A stretch of DNA of 38,227 bases from Verrucomicrobiota bacterium (lineage in GTDB: Bacteria > Verrucomicrobiota > Verrucomicrobiia > Limisphaerales > UBA8199), in NCBI GenBank assembly GCA_003176045.1, contig PSRM01000226.1, positions 1-38,227 of the forward strand. The letters run 5' to 3'. A program made the position numbers and the translations under genes. Numbering within the stretch: the stretch's first letter is position 1; every line of letters starts with the position of its first letter. Under the pieces are notes generated by a model. That model searched no databases. It was not told where the DNA came from and saw nothing but the letters and a program-made list of their open reading frames with translations. This document shows positions 19,701 to 25,796 of the stretch, in pieces.

Positions 19701-19826
19701 GAGCGCGCTGGCGACCGGTTGGTCGAGCTTTACACCAAATGGGGCAACCAGGAGAAGGCCGCGGAGTGGAAGCAAAAGATTGCCAAGCTCGACACGGCTC
19801 CCGTCGGCGCACCCACGCCGCAGTAG
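16767..19826 (+). CDS. Membrane Ser/Thr protein kinase with zinc ribbon and long TPR C-terminus
   Basis: The 1019-residue PknB-type kinase starts at a GTG. C18, C21, C32 and C35 form a small zinc-ribbon-like CxxC pair. Kinase domain about 82-350: glycine loop GEGGCGVVY, K113, catalytic HRDLKPSN with D206, DFG at 227-229, GTPAYMSPEQ activation segment. All catalytic residues are present. A single transmembrane helix follows (about 400-425, ASAVACALIVGLGFAIWAL), then a coiled coil and a TPR region to the end with many repeats of the LxxxPNxxxxLxxLAxxxxxxGxxxEA kind. Cytoplasmic kinase with an exported or periplasmic TPR sensor or scaffold is the expected topology. Located 53 bp after the NHL gene and so probably co-transcribed; it may modulate the upstream sigma factor. 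Confidence 0.93.
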   Translation: MPDAPSIRPFGVPGSTTCLTCGAEIPPGVSQCIRCLIELAVGVIPSPVLDPGVPSEAVLSSAQDDLATREFAHSQPGQKIGRYKLLQQIGEGGCGVVYMAAQEEDLRRLVALKVIKLGMDTKQVIARFEAERQALALMDHPNIARVLDAGVTESGRPFFVMELVKGVPVIRYCDESRLDTRQRLRIFVQICHAVQHAHQKGIIHRDLKPSNILVADHDGVPVPKVIDFGIAKATSGQMLTDKTVFTALEQFLGTPAYMSPEQAKLSGLDIDTRTDIYSLGVLLYELLTGKTPFDAALFVRAGLDEIRRIIREEEPPRPSTRLSTLEALEQRNVASQRQCEPPKLVGLVHGDLDWIVMKSLEKDRNRRYETAHAFARDIQRHLDQEPVFARPPSSLYRFQRFVRRHSVIFASASAVACALIVGLGFAIWALGQEKAALRRAIAAEKAQARLREQEAILRGEAQAAQRKAENSEIETRTVLDFFQTNVLGAARPKGLEGGLGPQVTVRQALDLAEPRMAGSFINRPLLEASVREGLAGTYYYLRDYAKATKQHEQVLSLRKAILGPRAEATETAMHNLLRDFLAGGRFHDALPLAEEVLKITQARPGPDVPATIAALNSLAAARLGAGQASEALPLLDQALRLQRARLGTEHPLTIEAMCNLADADKQAGLPNEALHLYAKAFELSGTNPDSDQPNSLRVMDKLASILWQLGRAPEAKRVSTTARMLRQRMAGKSQFSMMEVEAAHADVTHLEMVVETNRARFGPHEADTLRAMNNLAIAYRKARSFSHAVTLQTETLRLQRATLGPNDRETLWSIDSLGRAHLAAGNVSDAVRILEEGLGLWRASFGLDDWDTLAAMQLLAGAYIQAGQPTNAEVLYRDGLDRFRSQAPWLTAGALDGLGECLIRQGKYAEAEESLRESLAIRQRERPNEWPVFRTQSLLGAALMGQAHYAESEPLLLEGFEGLSKRVSEIPNFRPGILERAGDRLVELYTKWGNQEKAAEWKQKIAKLDTAPVGAPTPQ

Positions 19827-19840
19827 GAACAAGATAGTTC

Positions 19841-19880
19841 CTAACAATTCGCCCCAGCCCGGTTTGAAGGGAGTGAATGA
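19841..19880 (+). promoter_or_regulatory. Conserved 40-base leader/promoter element, copy 2
   Basis: CTAACAATT, 11 variable bases, then GGTTTGAAGGGAGTGAATGA. It begins 14 bases after the kinase stop and ends 37 bases before the LRR gene ATG. In this copy the end creates an ATG at 19877 that opens a 14-codon reading frame. Confidence 0.7.
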
Positions 19881-19921
19881 AACCAAAACAACGAGGTTGT
19901 TGCCGGAAAGCTCAACTATGA
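19877..19921 (+). CDS. Possible 14-residue leader peptide overlapping the LRR start
   Basis: ATG at 19877 with the purine-rich GAAGGGAGTG just before it gives MKPKQRGCCRKAQL and stops at TGA 19919-19921, overlapping the LRR ATG (19918) as ATGA. Such an overlap can couple translation. It may equally be chance: in the other two copies of the element no comparable overlapping frame exists. Alternatively a GTG at 19874 would extend the LRR protein by 15 residues in frame. Confidence 0.3.
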   Translation: MKPKQRGCCRKAQL

Positions 19922-21492
19922 ACACCATTTCAAAAAAAATCACTCATTGGTCCATCGCTCTGGCCACGCTGTTTTTGTTCCGTTCGGCTCCGGCCCAGAC
20001 TGGCACAGACACGTGCCAGGCCCAGTTAAACGCACTCAAGGGGGTTTTGATTTTTGACCCTGGTTTCGACGAATTCTACGGTGGGACCCGAGTTCTTTAC
20101 CATTGGTACCCAGTAGCAGGGACGGACTTCTTTATTCGGACCGATCATTGGGACGGCGACGCACTGTTCGTCGAAGGTCCGCTTTATTTGGGGCCTTACG
20201 ACCTCGTGATGGATGATTCCCAAGCCGTTCCAGCTTCGGCAATCCCGGCTTGTCTGGATTTCACCCCGCGCATCCTGTCAATCGCCAAAAGCAGCACCGG
20301 TAACTGCGCGCTCACCTTTGCCGGCGGCCCCAACCGAGTGTATCAGGTGCAGGCGGCAACCAACCTCGCGTCACCCGTGTTTTGGACAACAGTGACCAAC
20401 AACCAGGATGGAGCGGCCAATTTCACATCCGATTGGAGAGGGCACTGGTTCCATACGGACCTGAACGCGACGCATTTCAGCGCCCGCTTCTATCGCGCAT
20501 TGCTGGAGAAGTCGCAGGTGAACTACACGGTTTCGGGCAACATCGCTTATGTTACGGACAGCCCTCACGCCGTTGGGGATGTCGTCCTTGATTCGACCTA
20601 CGCGGGCCATCCCGTTGTCAGCATTGGAAATTACGCGCTTGCAGGTTCCGCGCTGACCAGCGTGATGATACCCGAGAGCATTACGAACATAGGGGCCGGG
20701 GCGTTATCAGGGTGTGCTGGGCTAACCAACATTGCGGTGGGCGCGTCCAACCCGGCGCTCAGCACCGTTGGAGGGGTCTTGTTCAACAAAACCCAAGCGA
20801 ACTTGCTGCAATTTCCGGCGGGTCGGGGAGGAATGTACGTCATCCCCAATACTGTAACTAACATTGCGCCGTATGCGTTTTGGTATTGCCAGCGCCTGAC
20901 GAACTTAACAATGGGCAGTGGTGTCGTCGGCGTCGGGGACTACGCCTTTGGCGTTTGTGGCGTGACGGCCGTGACCATACCCGACAGCGTCAAGCGCATC
21001 GGCAAGGGTGCGTTCATGTCTTGCAGCATGTCGAGCATGGTCCTTGGCAATGGCGTCACTAACATGGGTAATTACGCCTTTTCATCCTGCGGAAATTTGA
21101 CGAATGTGACGGTTGGCGGAGGCGCGGCCAGCATCGGAAATGAGGCGTTTTGGGACTGCGAAAGCCTAAGAAGCGTGACCATTGGCAACGGAGTCACCAG
21201 CATCGGGGTTGATGCCTTCGAAACCTGCGTTAGCCTGACCAGGGTGACGATACCCGGTAGTGTCACCAGCCTCAGGGATTTCGCCTTCAATGGCTGCACC
21301 AAGCTGACCAGTTTCAAGTTTCTAGGAAACGCTCCCGCCCTGGGAAGCTCGGCGTTCTACAGAGTCGCAACGTCCGCATTAGTTTATTACTCCGCCGCGA
21401 CCAGCGGTTGGGGTTCGACCTATGGCGGGCTACCGACCATGCCCCTCCCGGTCCCTGCGCCAGGACCGCTGGTGCCCCCATCGGGACAGTAA
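19918..21492 (+). CDS. Secreted BspA-like leucine-rich-repeat (LRR_5) protein 1
   Basis: A 524-residue protein with signal peptide (SIALATLFLFRSAPAQ). The N-terminal 200 residues include a beta module that ends FYRALLEKS. From about residue 215 there are LRR_5 repeats of about 23 residues with the LTSVTIPxSVTSIGxxAFxxC pattern, as in Bacteroides BspA and Treponema LrrA. They are interrupted by an island (NPALSTVGGVLFNKTQANLL...GMYVIPNTVTNI) that is typical of this family. LRR_5 proteins are mostly surface or secreted binding proteins; no enzyme motif is seen. The ATG at 19918 has GGAAAG 8 bases before it and fits the signal peptide. Preceded by the 40-base element and followed by a second LRR gene. 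Confidence 0.9.
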   Translation: MNTISKKITHWSIALATLFLFRSAPAQTGTDTCQAQLNALKGVLIFDPGFDEFYGGTRVLYHWYPVAGTDFFIRTDHWDGDALFVEGPLYLGPYDLVMDDSQAVPASAIPACLDFTPRILSIAKSSTGNCALTFAGGPNRVYQVQAATNLASPVFWTTVTNNQDGAANFTSDWRGHWFHTDLNATHFSARFYRALLEKSQVNYTVSGNIAYVTDSPHAVGDVVLDSTYAGHPVVSIGNYALAGSALTSVMIPESITNIGAGALSGCAGLTNIAVGASNPALSTVGGVLFNKTQANLLQFPAGRGGMYVIPNTVTNIAPYAFWYCQRLTNLTMGSGVVGVGDYAFGVCGVTAVTIPDSVKRIGKGAFMSCSMSSMVLGNGVTNMGNYAFSSCGNLTNVTVGGGAASIGNEAFWDCESLRSVTIGNGVTSIGVDAFETCVSLTRVTIPGSVTSLRDFAFNGCTKLTSFKFLGNAPALGSSAFYRVATSALVYYSAATSGWGSTYGGLPTMPLPVPAPGPLVPPSGQ

Positions 21493-21552
21493 ATAGCCAA
21501 CAGCCTTTTCCCGCGGTTGAGATGGCGGTGGCGGCGTTTCCATAACTGAATT

Positions 21553-21579
21553 TTCTGGCACTCATATGTGATGCCAGAA
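21553..21579. other. 8-bp inverted repeat around CATATG
   Basis: TTCTGGCA (21553-21560) and TGCCAGAA (21572-21579) flank CTCATATGTGA in the 228-bp gap between the two LRR genes. It could be an operator or a transcript hairpin; no T-run follows, so it is not a good Rho-independent terminator. The rest of the gap shows no gene. Confidence 0.4.
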
Positions 21580-21720
21580 CATCGTCCACAGATTTCCCTG
21601 ACCGAGGACGAGGGATGTGGCGGACCAAGTTTTCTCCGTACGGTTTACACCCCACTGACGGAAAGGGGTTTTTCTGAAACACTAAAGTTTGAGGGACTAG
21701 TATTCCAACGGAGAATAATT

Positions 21721-22908
21721 ATGAGAGCTTGGAAGGCAAATGGAAGCGTGAAACTTGTAACCCAGCTAATCGGCATGCTGGTTCTGTTGTCGTTACCTGT
21801 CACGGTGCGAGCCCAATTCTCTTTCATCACCAATAACGGTGCCATCACGATTACCGGATACAGCGGAACCAACCCTGTGGTAGTCATCCCCAGCTCAATC
21901 AGTGGACTGCCGGTCACCAGCATTGGCTATGGAGCGTTCTCTCGCCACTTTAGCCTAACCAGCGTCACCACCCCGAATAGCGTCACCAACATTGGAGGCG
22001 AGGCGTTCCGTCTCTGCACCGGACTGACGAGTGCCAATATTCCGGACAGCGTCACCAGCATCGGGCCATCGGCGTTCTCTAACTGCTACGGACTGACAAG
22101 TGCCAATATTCCGGACAGCGTCACCAGCATCGGGCCATCGGCGTTCTTTTCCTGCTCCAGCGTAACTAATATTCTAATCCCCAACAGCGTCACCAGCATC
22201 GGCGTCAATGGGTTCGCTAACCTGAGCAGCCTGACGAACATTGCGGTGGACGCATCAAATCCGGTTTATAGCAGTGTCAATGGAGTATTGTTCGACAAAA
22301 GCCTAGCCACACTCCTTCAATTCCCAGGCGGACTTGTCGGAAGTTACACCATTCCCAGAAGCGTCACCAGCATCGGCTCCGGTGCATTTTATAATTCCGG
22401 GCTGACCAATGTTACGATCCCTGAGGGTGTCAGCAACATCGTCGCGGATGCTTTCGATTACAGCCATGGCCTAACCAGTGTCACGATCCCCAAAAGCGTT
22501 ACCAGCATTGGCTCAATGGCCTTTTCCTACTGTTTCAGCCTGACAGCGATTTTTTTCCAAGGAAATGCCCCACCGGACACTTCATATATTTTTTATGACT
22601 CGCCGACGACAGTATATTATCTGCCGGAGACAACGGCGTGGGGTGCGACCTTCGGCGGTAATCCGACAGCTCTATGGAACCCCACATTTCAAACCACTGC
22701 TCCTCCCTTCGGCGTCCAGAATAACCAATTCGGCTTCAACATCATAGGCACAACCAATATCCCTATCGAAGTGGAAGCCACACCCGATCTTAAAAGCGGC
22801 ACTTGGATCCAGTTACACAATTGCACACTTACAAACGGCTCCATTTATTTTAGCGATCCCCAGTGGACGAACTATGCCTCACGGCTTTACCGTATTCGCT
22901 CACCGTAG
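21721..22908 (+). CDS. Secreted BspA-like leucine-rich-repeat (LRR_5) protein 2
   Basis: A 395-residue protein with signal peptide (LIGMLVLLSLPVTVRAQF). Nearly the whole length is LRR_5 repeats (SVTSIGxxAFxxCxxLTSVTIPN) with one family-type island (NPVYSSVNGVLFDKSLATLL...GSYTIPRSVTSI). It ends in a VQNNQFGFNIIGTTNIPIEVEATPDL module finishing LYRIRSP, a Verrucomicrobiota-style tail that may serve attachment or sorting. A 69-bp segment (22021-22089) is duplicated almost exactly at 22090-22158, giving two identical repeats, so repeat number changes recently. ATG 21721 preceded by GGAG. It lacks the 40-base element of its neighbour and may be co-transcribed with LRR 1. Confidence 0.9.
   Translation: MRAWKANGSVKLVTQLIGMLVLLSLPVTVRAQFSFITNNGAITITGYSGTNPVVVIPSSISGLPVTSIGYGAFSRHFSLTSVTTPNSVTNIGGEAFRLCTGLTSANIPDSVTSIGPSAFSNCYGLTSANIPDSVTSIGPSAFFSCSSVTNILIPNSVTSIGVNGFANLSSLTNIAVDASNPVYSSVNGVLFDKSLATLLQFPGGLVGSYTIPRSVTSIGSGAFYNSGLTNVTIPEGVSNIVADAFDYSHGLTSVTIPKSVTSIGSMAFSYCFSLTAIFFQGNAPPDTSYIFYDSPTTVYYLPETTAWGATFGGNPTALWNPTFQTTAPPFGVQNNQFGFNIIGTTNIPIEVEATPDLKSGTWIQLHNCTLTNGSIYFSDPQWTNYASRLYRIRSP
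22021..22158 (+). repeat. 69-bp tandem duplication inside LRR 2
   Basis: Two adjacent units of 69 bp (23 codons, one LRR) differ at only a few positions, far fewer than other repeats of the gene, which shows a recent in-frame duplication. Confidence 0.9.
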
Positions 22909-23007
22909 ATGTGCCGAATGAAACTCGCAGCCGGGAAAAAGGGAGCGAGCCCAGGTATAGAAACCACTGAACAGAAGCTGGCGGAGGAGCAACAGCGTTG
23001 CAGTGAG

Positions 23008-23097
23008 TCAGCAGACGTCGCCATGGGCCGAAGCTCCCGGGACGGAAGCTGCCACCAGCGAGAAAGTAATGGCCGGGAATGTTTTCCAGTCGTTCAT
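23008..23097 (-). pseudogene. Stub of a secreted-protein gene behind copy 3 of the element
   Basis: ATG at 23097 begins MNDWKTFPAITFSLVAAS and ends VPGASAHGDVC before TGA at 23008-23010: a complete-looking signal peptide (cleavage near ASA) of 29 codons with no mature protein. The FPAI-LVA segment resembles the NHL leader (HFPAIFLVA). It lies 26 bases after the element on the minus strand and faces the 3' end of LRR 2. Best explained as the 5' end of a lost gene; a functional tiny peptide is possible. The rest of 22909-23332 holds only hairpin repeats. Confidence 0.45.
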
Positions 23098-23123
23098 GTA
23101 CTAATGCGTGCTGCTGCGCTATC

Positions 23124-23163
23124 TGTTCACCCCCTTTCAAACCAGCGGCCGGACAATTGTTAG
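23124..23163 (-). promoter_or_regulatory. Conserved 40-base leader/promoter element, copy 3
   Basis: On the minus strand: CTAACAATT, 11 variable bases, then GGTTTGAAAGGGGGTGAACAG (one extra base). It is convergent to the LRR cluster and precedes the signal-peptide stub at 23097. Confidence 0.7.
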
Positions 23164-23235
23164 TAACAAAATGAGTTGGTATCATGGTGCACCCGTCAGG
23201 TGGTGAACCTGAACCAGAGGGCCATAAACAATTGC

Positions 23236-23288
23236 GCCGGGTCAGGGGACCCGGCCTACAAAACCTGTAGGCCGCGTGCCCTCACGCG
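23236..23288. repeat. Array of three short hairpins
   Basis: GCCGGGTC/GACCCGGC (23236-23255), GGCCTACA/TGTAGGCC (23254-23273) and CGCGTG/CACGCG (23273-23288) follow one another, the same design as 1-72 and 37251-37300. Confidence 0.7.
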
Positions 23289-23332
23289 GCGGGAGTCATG
23301 ACGTTGTCTATAGTCCGCGCTGAAATCCTAAT

Positions 23333-23997
23333 TTATTTCCTGGCCTCACTAACAATTTTCGCCGTGAGTTTGTCTGGCACTCGTTCAAAGTGCGACGGAC
23401 TCATCGAATAACTCGCACGGCCCCGGCTGAGGCTACGGATCGCGTTGGCGTAACCCCATAGCTCTGACAGTGGAACTTCGGCCTTCAGAATCACGCTACT
23501 CTGCCCAGGTTCGACCGTGAGTATGTTTCCTCGGCGACGAGTCAAGTCGCCCAGCAAGTCGCCCTGTTCTTCATTGGGCGCCTCTACTTCTACGCACATC
23601 AATGTTCCAGAAGCAGAGGATTTGCTTTTCGCAGCGCTTCCTGTACGGCAATTGCAGCAGCCGATTTGAACGCAGGCTCGTTGGAGTCCTTTTCGTGAGC
23701 CGCTCCATCGAGGATGTCCACGTGCACATCCACGACCGGGTATCCAGCCAGGACGCCTTCCTGCAATCCTTCCTGAATGCCGTTTCGAACGGCTTTCAAA
23801 AATTGCTGCGGAATATTTCCGCCGGAGACCAGGGTCTCGAGCGAAAAGCCGCGTCCCGGCTCATTCGGACGAACGGCCACGCTGACTCGAGCATACATTC
23901 CAGCGCCGCCGTTTTGTTTCCTGAGCAGATAATCCGCCTCCGCTGAAGTTGAAATGGTCTCGCGGTAAGCAATGGCCGGCGGCTTGGAGATTCCGCG
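23333..23997 (-). pseudogene. 3' fragment of an elongation factor G gene (domains IV-V), frameshifted
   Basis: The translation from about 23997 reads GISKPPAIAYRETI, then GAGMYARVSVAV, GGNIPQQFLKAVRNGIQEGL, AGYPVVDVHVDILDG, all matching EF-G domain IV. At 23599-23602 the frame shifts: LLLEH-stop instead of LLLEP, and the next frame continues MCVEVEAPNEEQGDLLGDLTRRRG, domain V. Inserting one C restores EF-G. The GTPase domain and domains II-III are missing; upstream is the candidate small RNA. So this is a truncated, decayed copy, not the cell's working EF-G. The last residues near 23333 match a normal domain V end. Confidence 0.85.
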
Positions 23998-24037
23998 CAG
24001 GCGGTGAGACCGGCAGATTGGCCGGCACGTTTCGAGC

Positions 24038-24073
24038 GGAAAAATGAAAAGCCCTGAGGAACGCTCAGGGCTT
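24038..24073 (-). terminator. Rho-independent terminator (minus strand)
   Basis: Perfect 8-bp stem GCCCTGAG/CTCAGGGC (24051-24058 with 24064-24071), 5-base loop, followed on the minus strand by TTTTCATTTTT. It has no T-run on the plus strand. It would end the transcript of the candidate small RNA. Confidence 0.8.
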
Positions 24074-24192
24074 CAGGAAAGGAGACGCAACGCGCGAAAC
24101 GTGTTTACATAACTCCGCCTGACCCTGGCGCTCGCCGGGCCACCGAAAGTAAGATGTAAAGCACTTTGCGCATAAACCGTAAAACGGTTGCG
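24042..24192 (-). ncRNA. Candidate structured small RNA, about 150 nt
   Basis: Between a good promoter (24199-24227) and the terminator, the minus-strand sequence has no gene but folds well. An AACCGTTTTACGGTT hairpin lies near the 5' end (24177-24191). A long stem pairs GTGCTTTACAT (24164-24154) with ATGTAAACAC (24110-24101) with one bulged C. Inside it is a CCCGGC-GAGC-GCCAGGG hairpin, and the terminator closes the 3' end. It does not match the conserved cores of SRP RNA, RNase P RNA or tmRNA that I know. A 22-codon frame (MRKVLYILLSVARR... ) also fits inside, so a small mRNA is the alternative. Confidence 0.5.
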
Positions 24193-24198
24193 GGATAG

Positions 24199-24227
24199 TA
24201 TCTACAACAGGACTTGCCGAATGTCAA
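24199..24227 (-). promoter_or_regulatory. Sigma-70-like promoter for the candidate small RNA
   Basis: Minus strand TTGACA (24227-24222, full match to the -35 consensus), 17 bases, then TAGATACTAT (from 24204), which offers a -10 hexamer. Transcription would start near 24192, 150 bases before the terminator. Confidence 0.55.
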
Positions 24228-24390
24228 ATAGGGATTCAATGGCCTAAGGAATTTTTTGCCCGCGAATACGCGAAAAGACGCGCAAGATTTTTGTTTTAGC
24301 GTGTTTAGCCTGGTCAGCGGGCAAGCGGAAGAACGCAGGACCATGCATCCGAAAGCTTCCGCCAGGCGTATAGCTTTCTGACAACTCAAA

Positions 24391-25791
24391 ATGAACTCAA
24401 GAACGGTGAAATACCAATGTGGGCTTGGGGCTGCCTTCGCTGTAGTCGCCGTGTTGCTGGCACAAACTGGGTGCGAGCGAACGGAATCGAGACCATCAAA
24501 AGCACAGGAAACTCGCGGCCAAACCCAACTCGTGGCCCGCAATCCGGAGCGAATTGCGCTGACTCCGCTGGATGGCGATGGCCCGCTCGATCAGAAAATT
24601 GCCGCCACGCAAGCGCGCGCCCGGTCGGCTGCCGATCCTTCTCAGGCATTGGAAAGGCTTGGCTGGCTGTTCATCGCCAAGGCGCGGGTCAGCTTTGATC
24701 CCGGATTTTTCGCGCTGGCGGAGCAATGCGCACTGGCGATGGACGGACGCAAGCCAAATTCACCCGAGTCCTTGCTGTTACGGGGCTATGCATTGCAGAA
24801 TCTGCATCACTTCAAGGAAGCTGAACGGGTGGCTCGCGAGTTGGCGCAACGCCGGGGCTGTTCGTTTGACTACGGCCTGCTGGGCGACTGCCTGATGGAG
24901 CAAGGCCGGCTTGGTGAAGCCGAGGCGGCGTATCAACGCATGGCGGACATCAAACCGGACCTTTACGCCTACACCAGGGCCGCGCACATGCGCTGGCTCA
25001 AGGGCGATTTAACCGGAGCCATCGAAGTAATGGAAATGGCGACGCAGGCAGTGAGTGCGCGCGATGCCGAACCAGCGGCATGGGTCTTTACTCGCATGGC
25101 GCTTTATCAACTGCAGGCCGGTGAGCTCGCTAAATGCCGGCAATACTGCGATGCCGCACTGGCGTTTCAGAAGGATTATCCGCCGGCATTGCTCGCGCGC
25201 GGGCGCCTCCTGCTCGCCCAGGAAAAATTCGGGGAAGCGGCCGAAGCTCTCGGCCTGGCAGCAAAACTAAATCCTCTTCCGGAATACCAATGGGCGTTGG
25301 CGGAGGCCTTGCGTGCCGCAAATCGCACAAGTGAAGCCGAGGCGGTCGAGCGAAAACTTGAGGCGCGCGGCGCCGCGGCCGATCCGCGCACGTTAGCGCT
25401 CTTTCTGGCCACGCGAGGCGTCAGTGTCCCAAAGGCGATCAAGTTGGCGCAGGCGGAACTGGAAACGCGTGGCGATGTGTTTACCCACGACGCGCTGGCC
25501 TGTGCGTTGATGGCCGCGGGCCGATTCAGCGAGGCGGCCAAGGAAACGCAATTGGCGCTAAGTGAAGGCACCCAGGACGCTCGGCTGTTTTTGCACGCGG
25601 GCATCGTGGCACAGGGATTGTCCCTGGCGGCCGAAGCGGATAAGTTTTTCGGCGAGGCAGCGGCGCTTGGACAGATGCTGCTCCCATCGGAGCAGGCACA
25701 ATTGAAGGATTTCTACGATCGTCGTTCGCGCGTCAGCGCGGATGTTTCGCCAACCGAAAACAACAACCAAAGAAACAAAGAAAGGAGCTAG
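24391..25791 (+). CDS. TPR lipoprotein
   Basis: A 466-residue protein. The N-terminal hydrophobic segment AAFAVVAVLLAQTGC has a lipobox-like end at Cys28, so it is probably a lipid-anchored periplasmic or outer-membrane protein. The rest is helical TPR sequence (RLGEAEAAYQRMADIKPDL, ARGRLLLAQEKFGEAAEALGLAAKLNP, ACALMAAGRFSEAAKETQLAL). No enzyme motif is present. Its stop is 5 bp before the ATG of the DUF4331 gene and inside the latter's ribosome-binding region, so the two are surely one operon. TPR proteins next to DUF4331 proteins are a recurrent arrangement as I recall; the pair may assemble a surface complex. No clear Shine-Dalgarno sequence precedes its own ATG. Confidence 0.85.
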   Translation: MNSRTVKYQCGLGAAFAVVAVLLAQTGCERTESRPSKAQETRGQTQLVARNPERIALTPLDGDGPLDQKIAATQARARSAADPSQALERLGWLFIAKARVSFDPGFFALAEQCALAMDGRKPNSPESLLLRGYALQNLHHFKEAERVARELAQRRGCSFDYGLLGDCLMEQGRLGEAEAAYQRMADIKPDLYAYTRAAHMRWLKGDLTGAIEVMEMATQAVSARDAEPAAWVFTRMALYQLQAGELAKCRQYCDAALAFQKDYPPALLARGRLLLAQEKFGEAAEALGLAAKLNPLPEYQWALAEALRAANRTSEAEAVERKLEARGAAADPRTLALFLATRGVSVPKAIKLAQAELETRGDVFTHDALACALMAAGRFSEAAKETQLALSEGTQDARLFLHAGIVAQGLSLAAEADKFFGEAAALGQMLLPSEQAQLKDFYDRRSRVSADVSPTENNNQRNKERS

Positions 25792-25796
25792 TTCAA

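Noticed and set aside
21648..21674. Rho-independent terminator after LRR 1
   Set aside because: CCCC/GGGG pairing with a 13-base loop is too weak although a T-run follows.
23236..23288. CRISPR-like repetition
   Set aside because: The units are self-complementary hairpins of differing sequence with no regular spacers, and no cas gene is present.
24105..24542. 145-codon minus-strand frame across the TPR gene start
   Set aside because: No family resemblance, antisense to a real gene, and it covers the promoter and stems of the candidate RNA.
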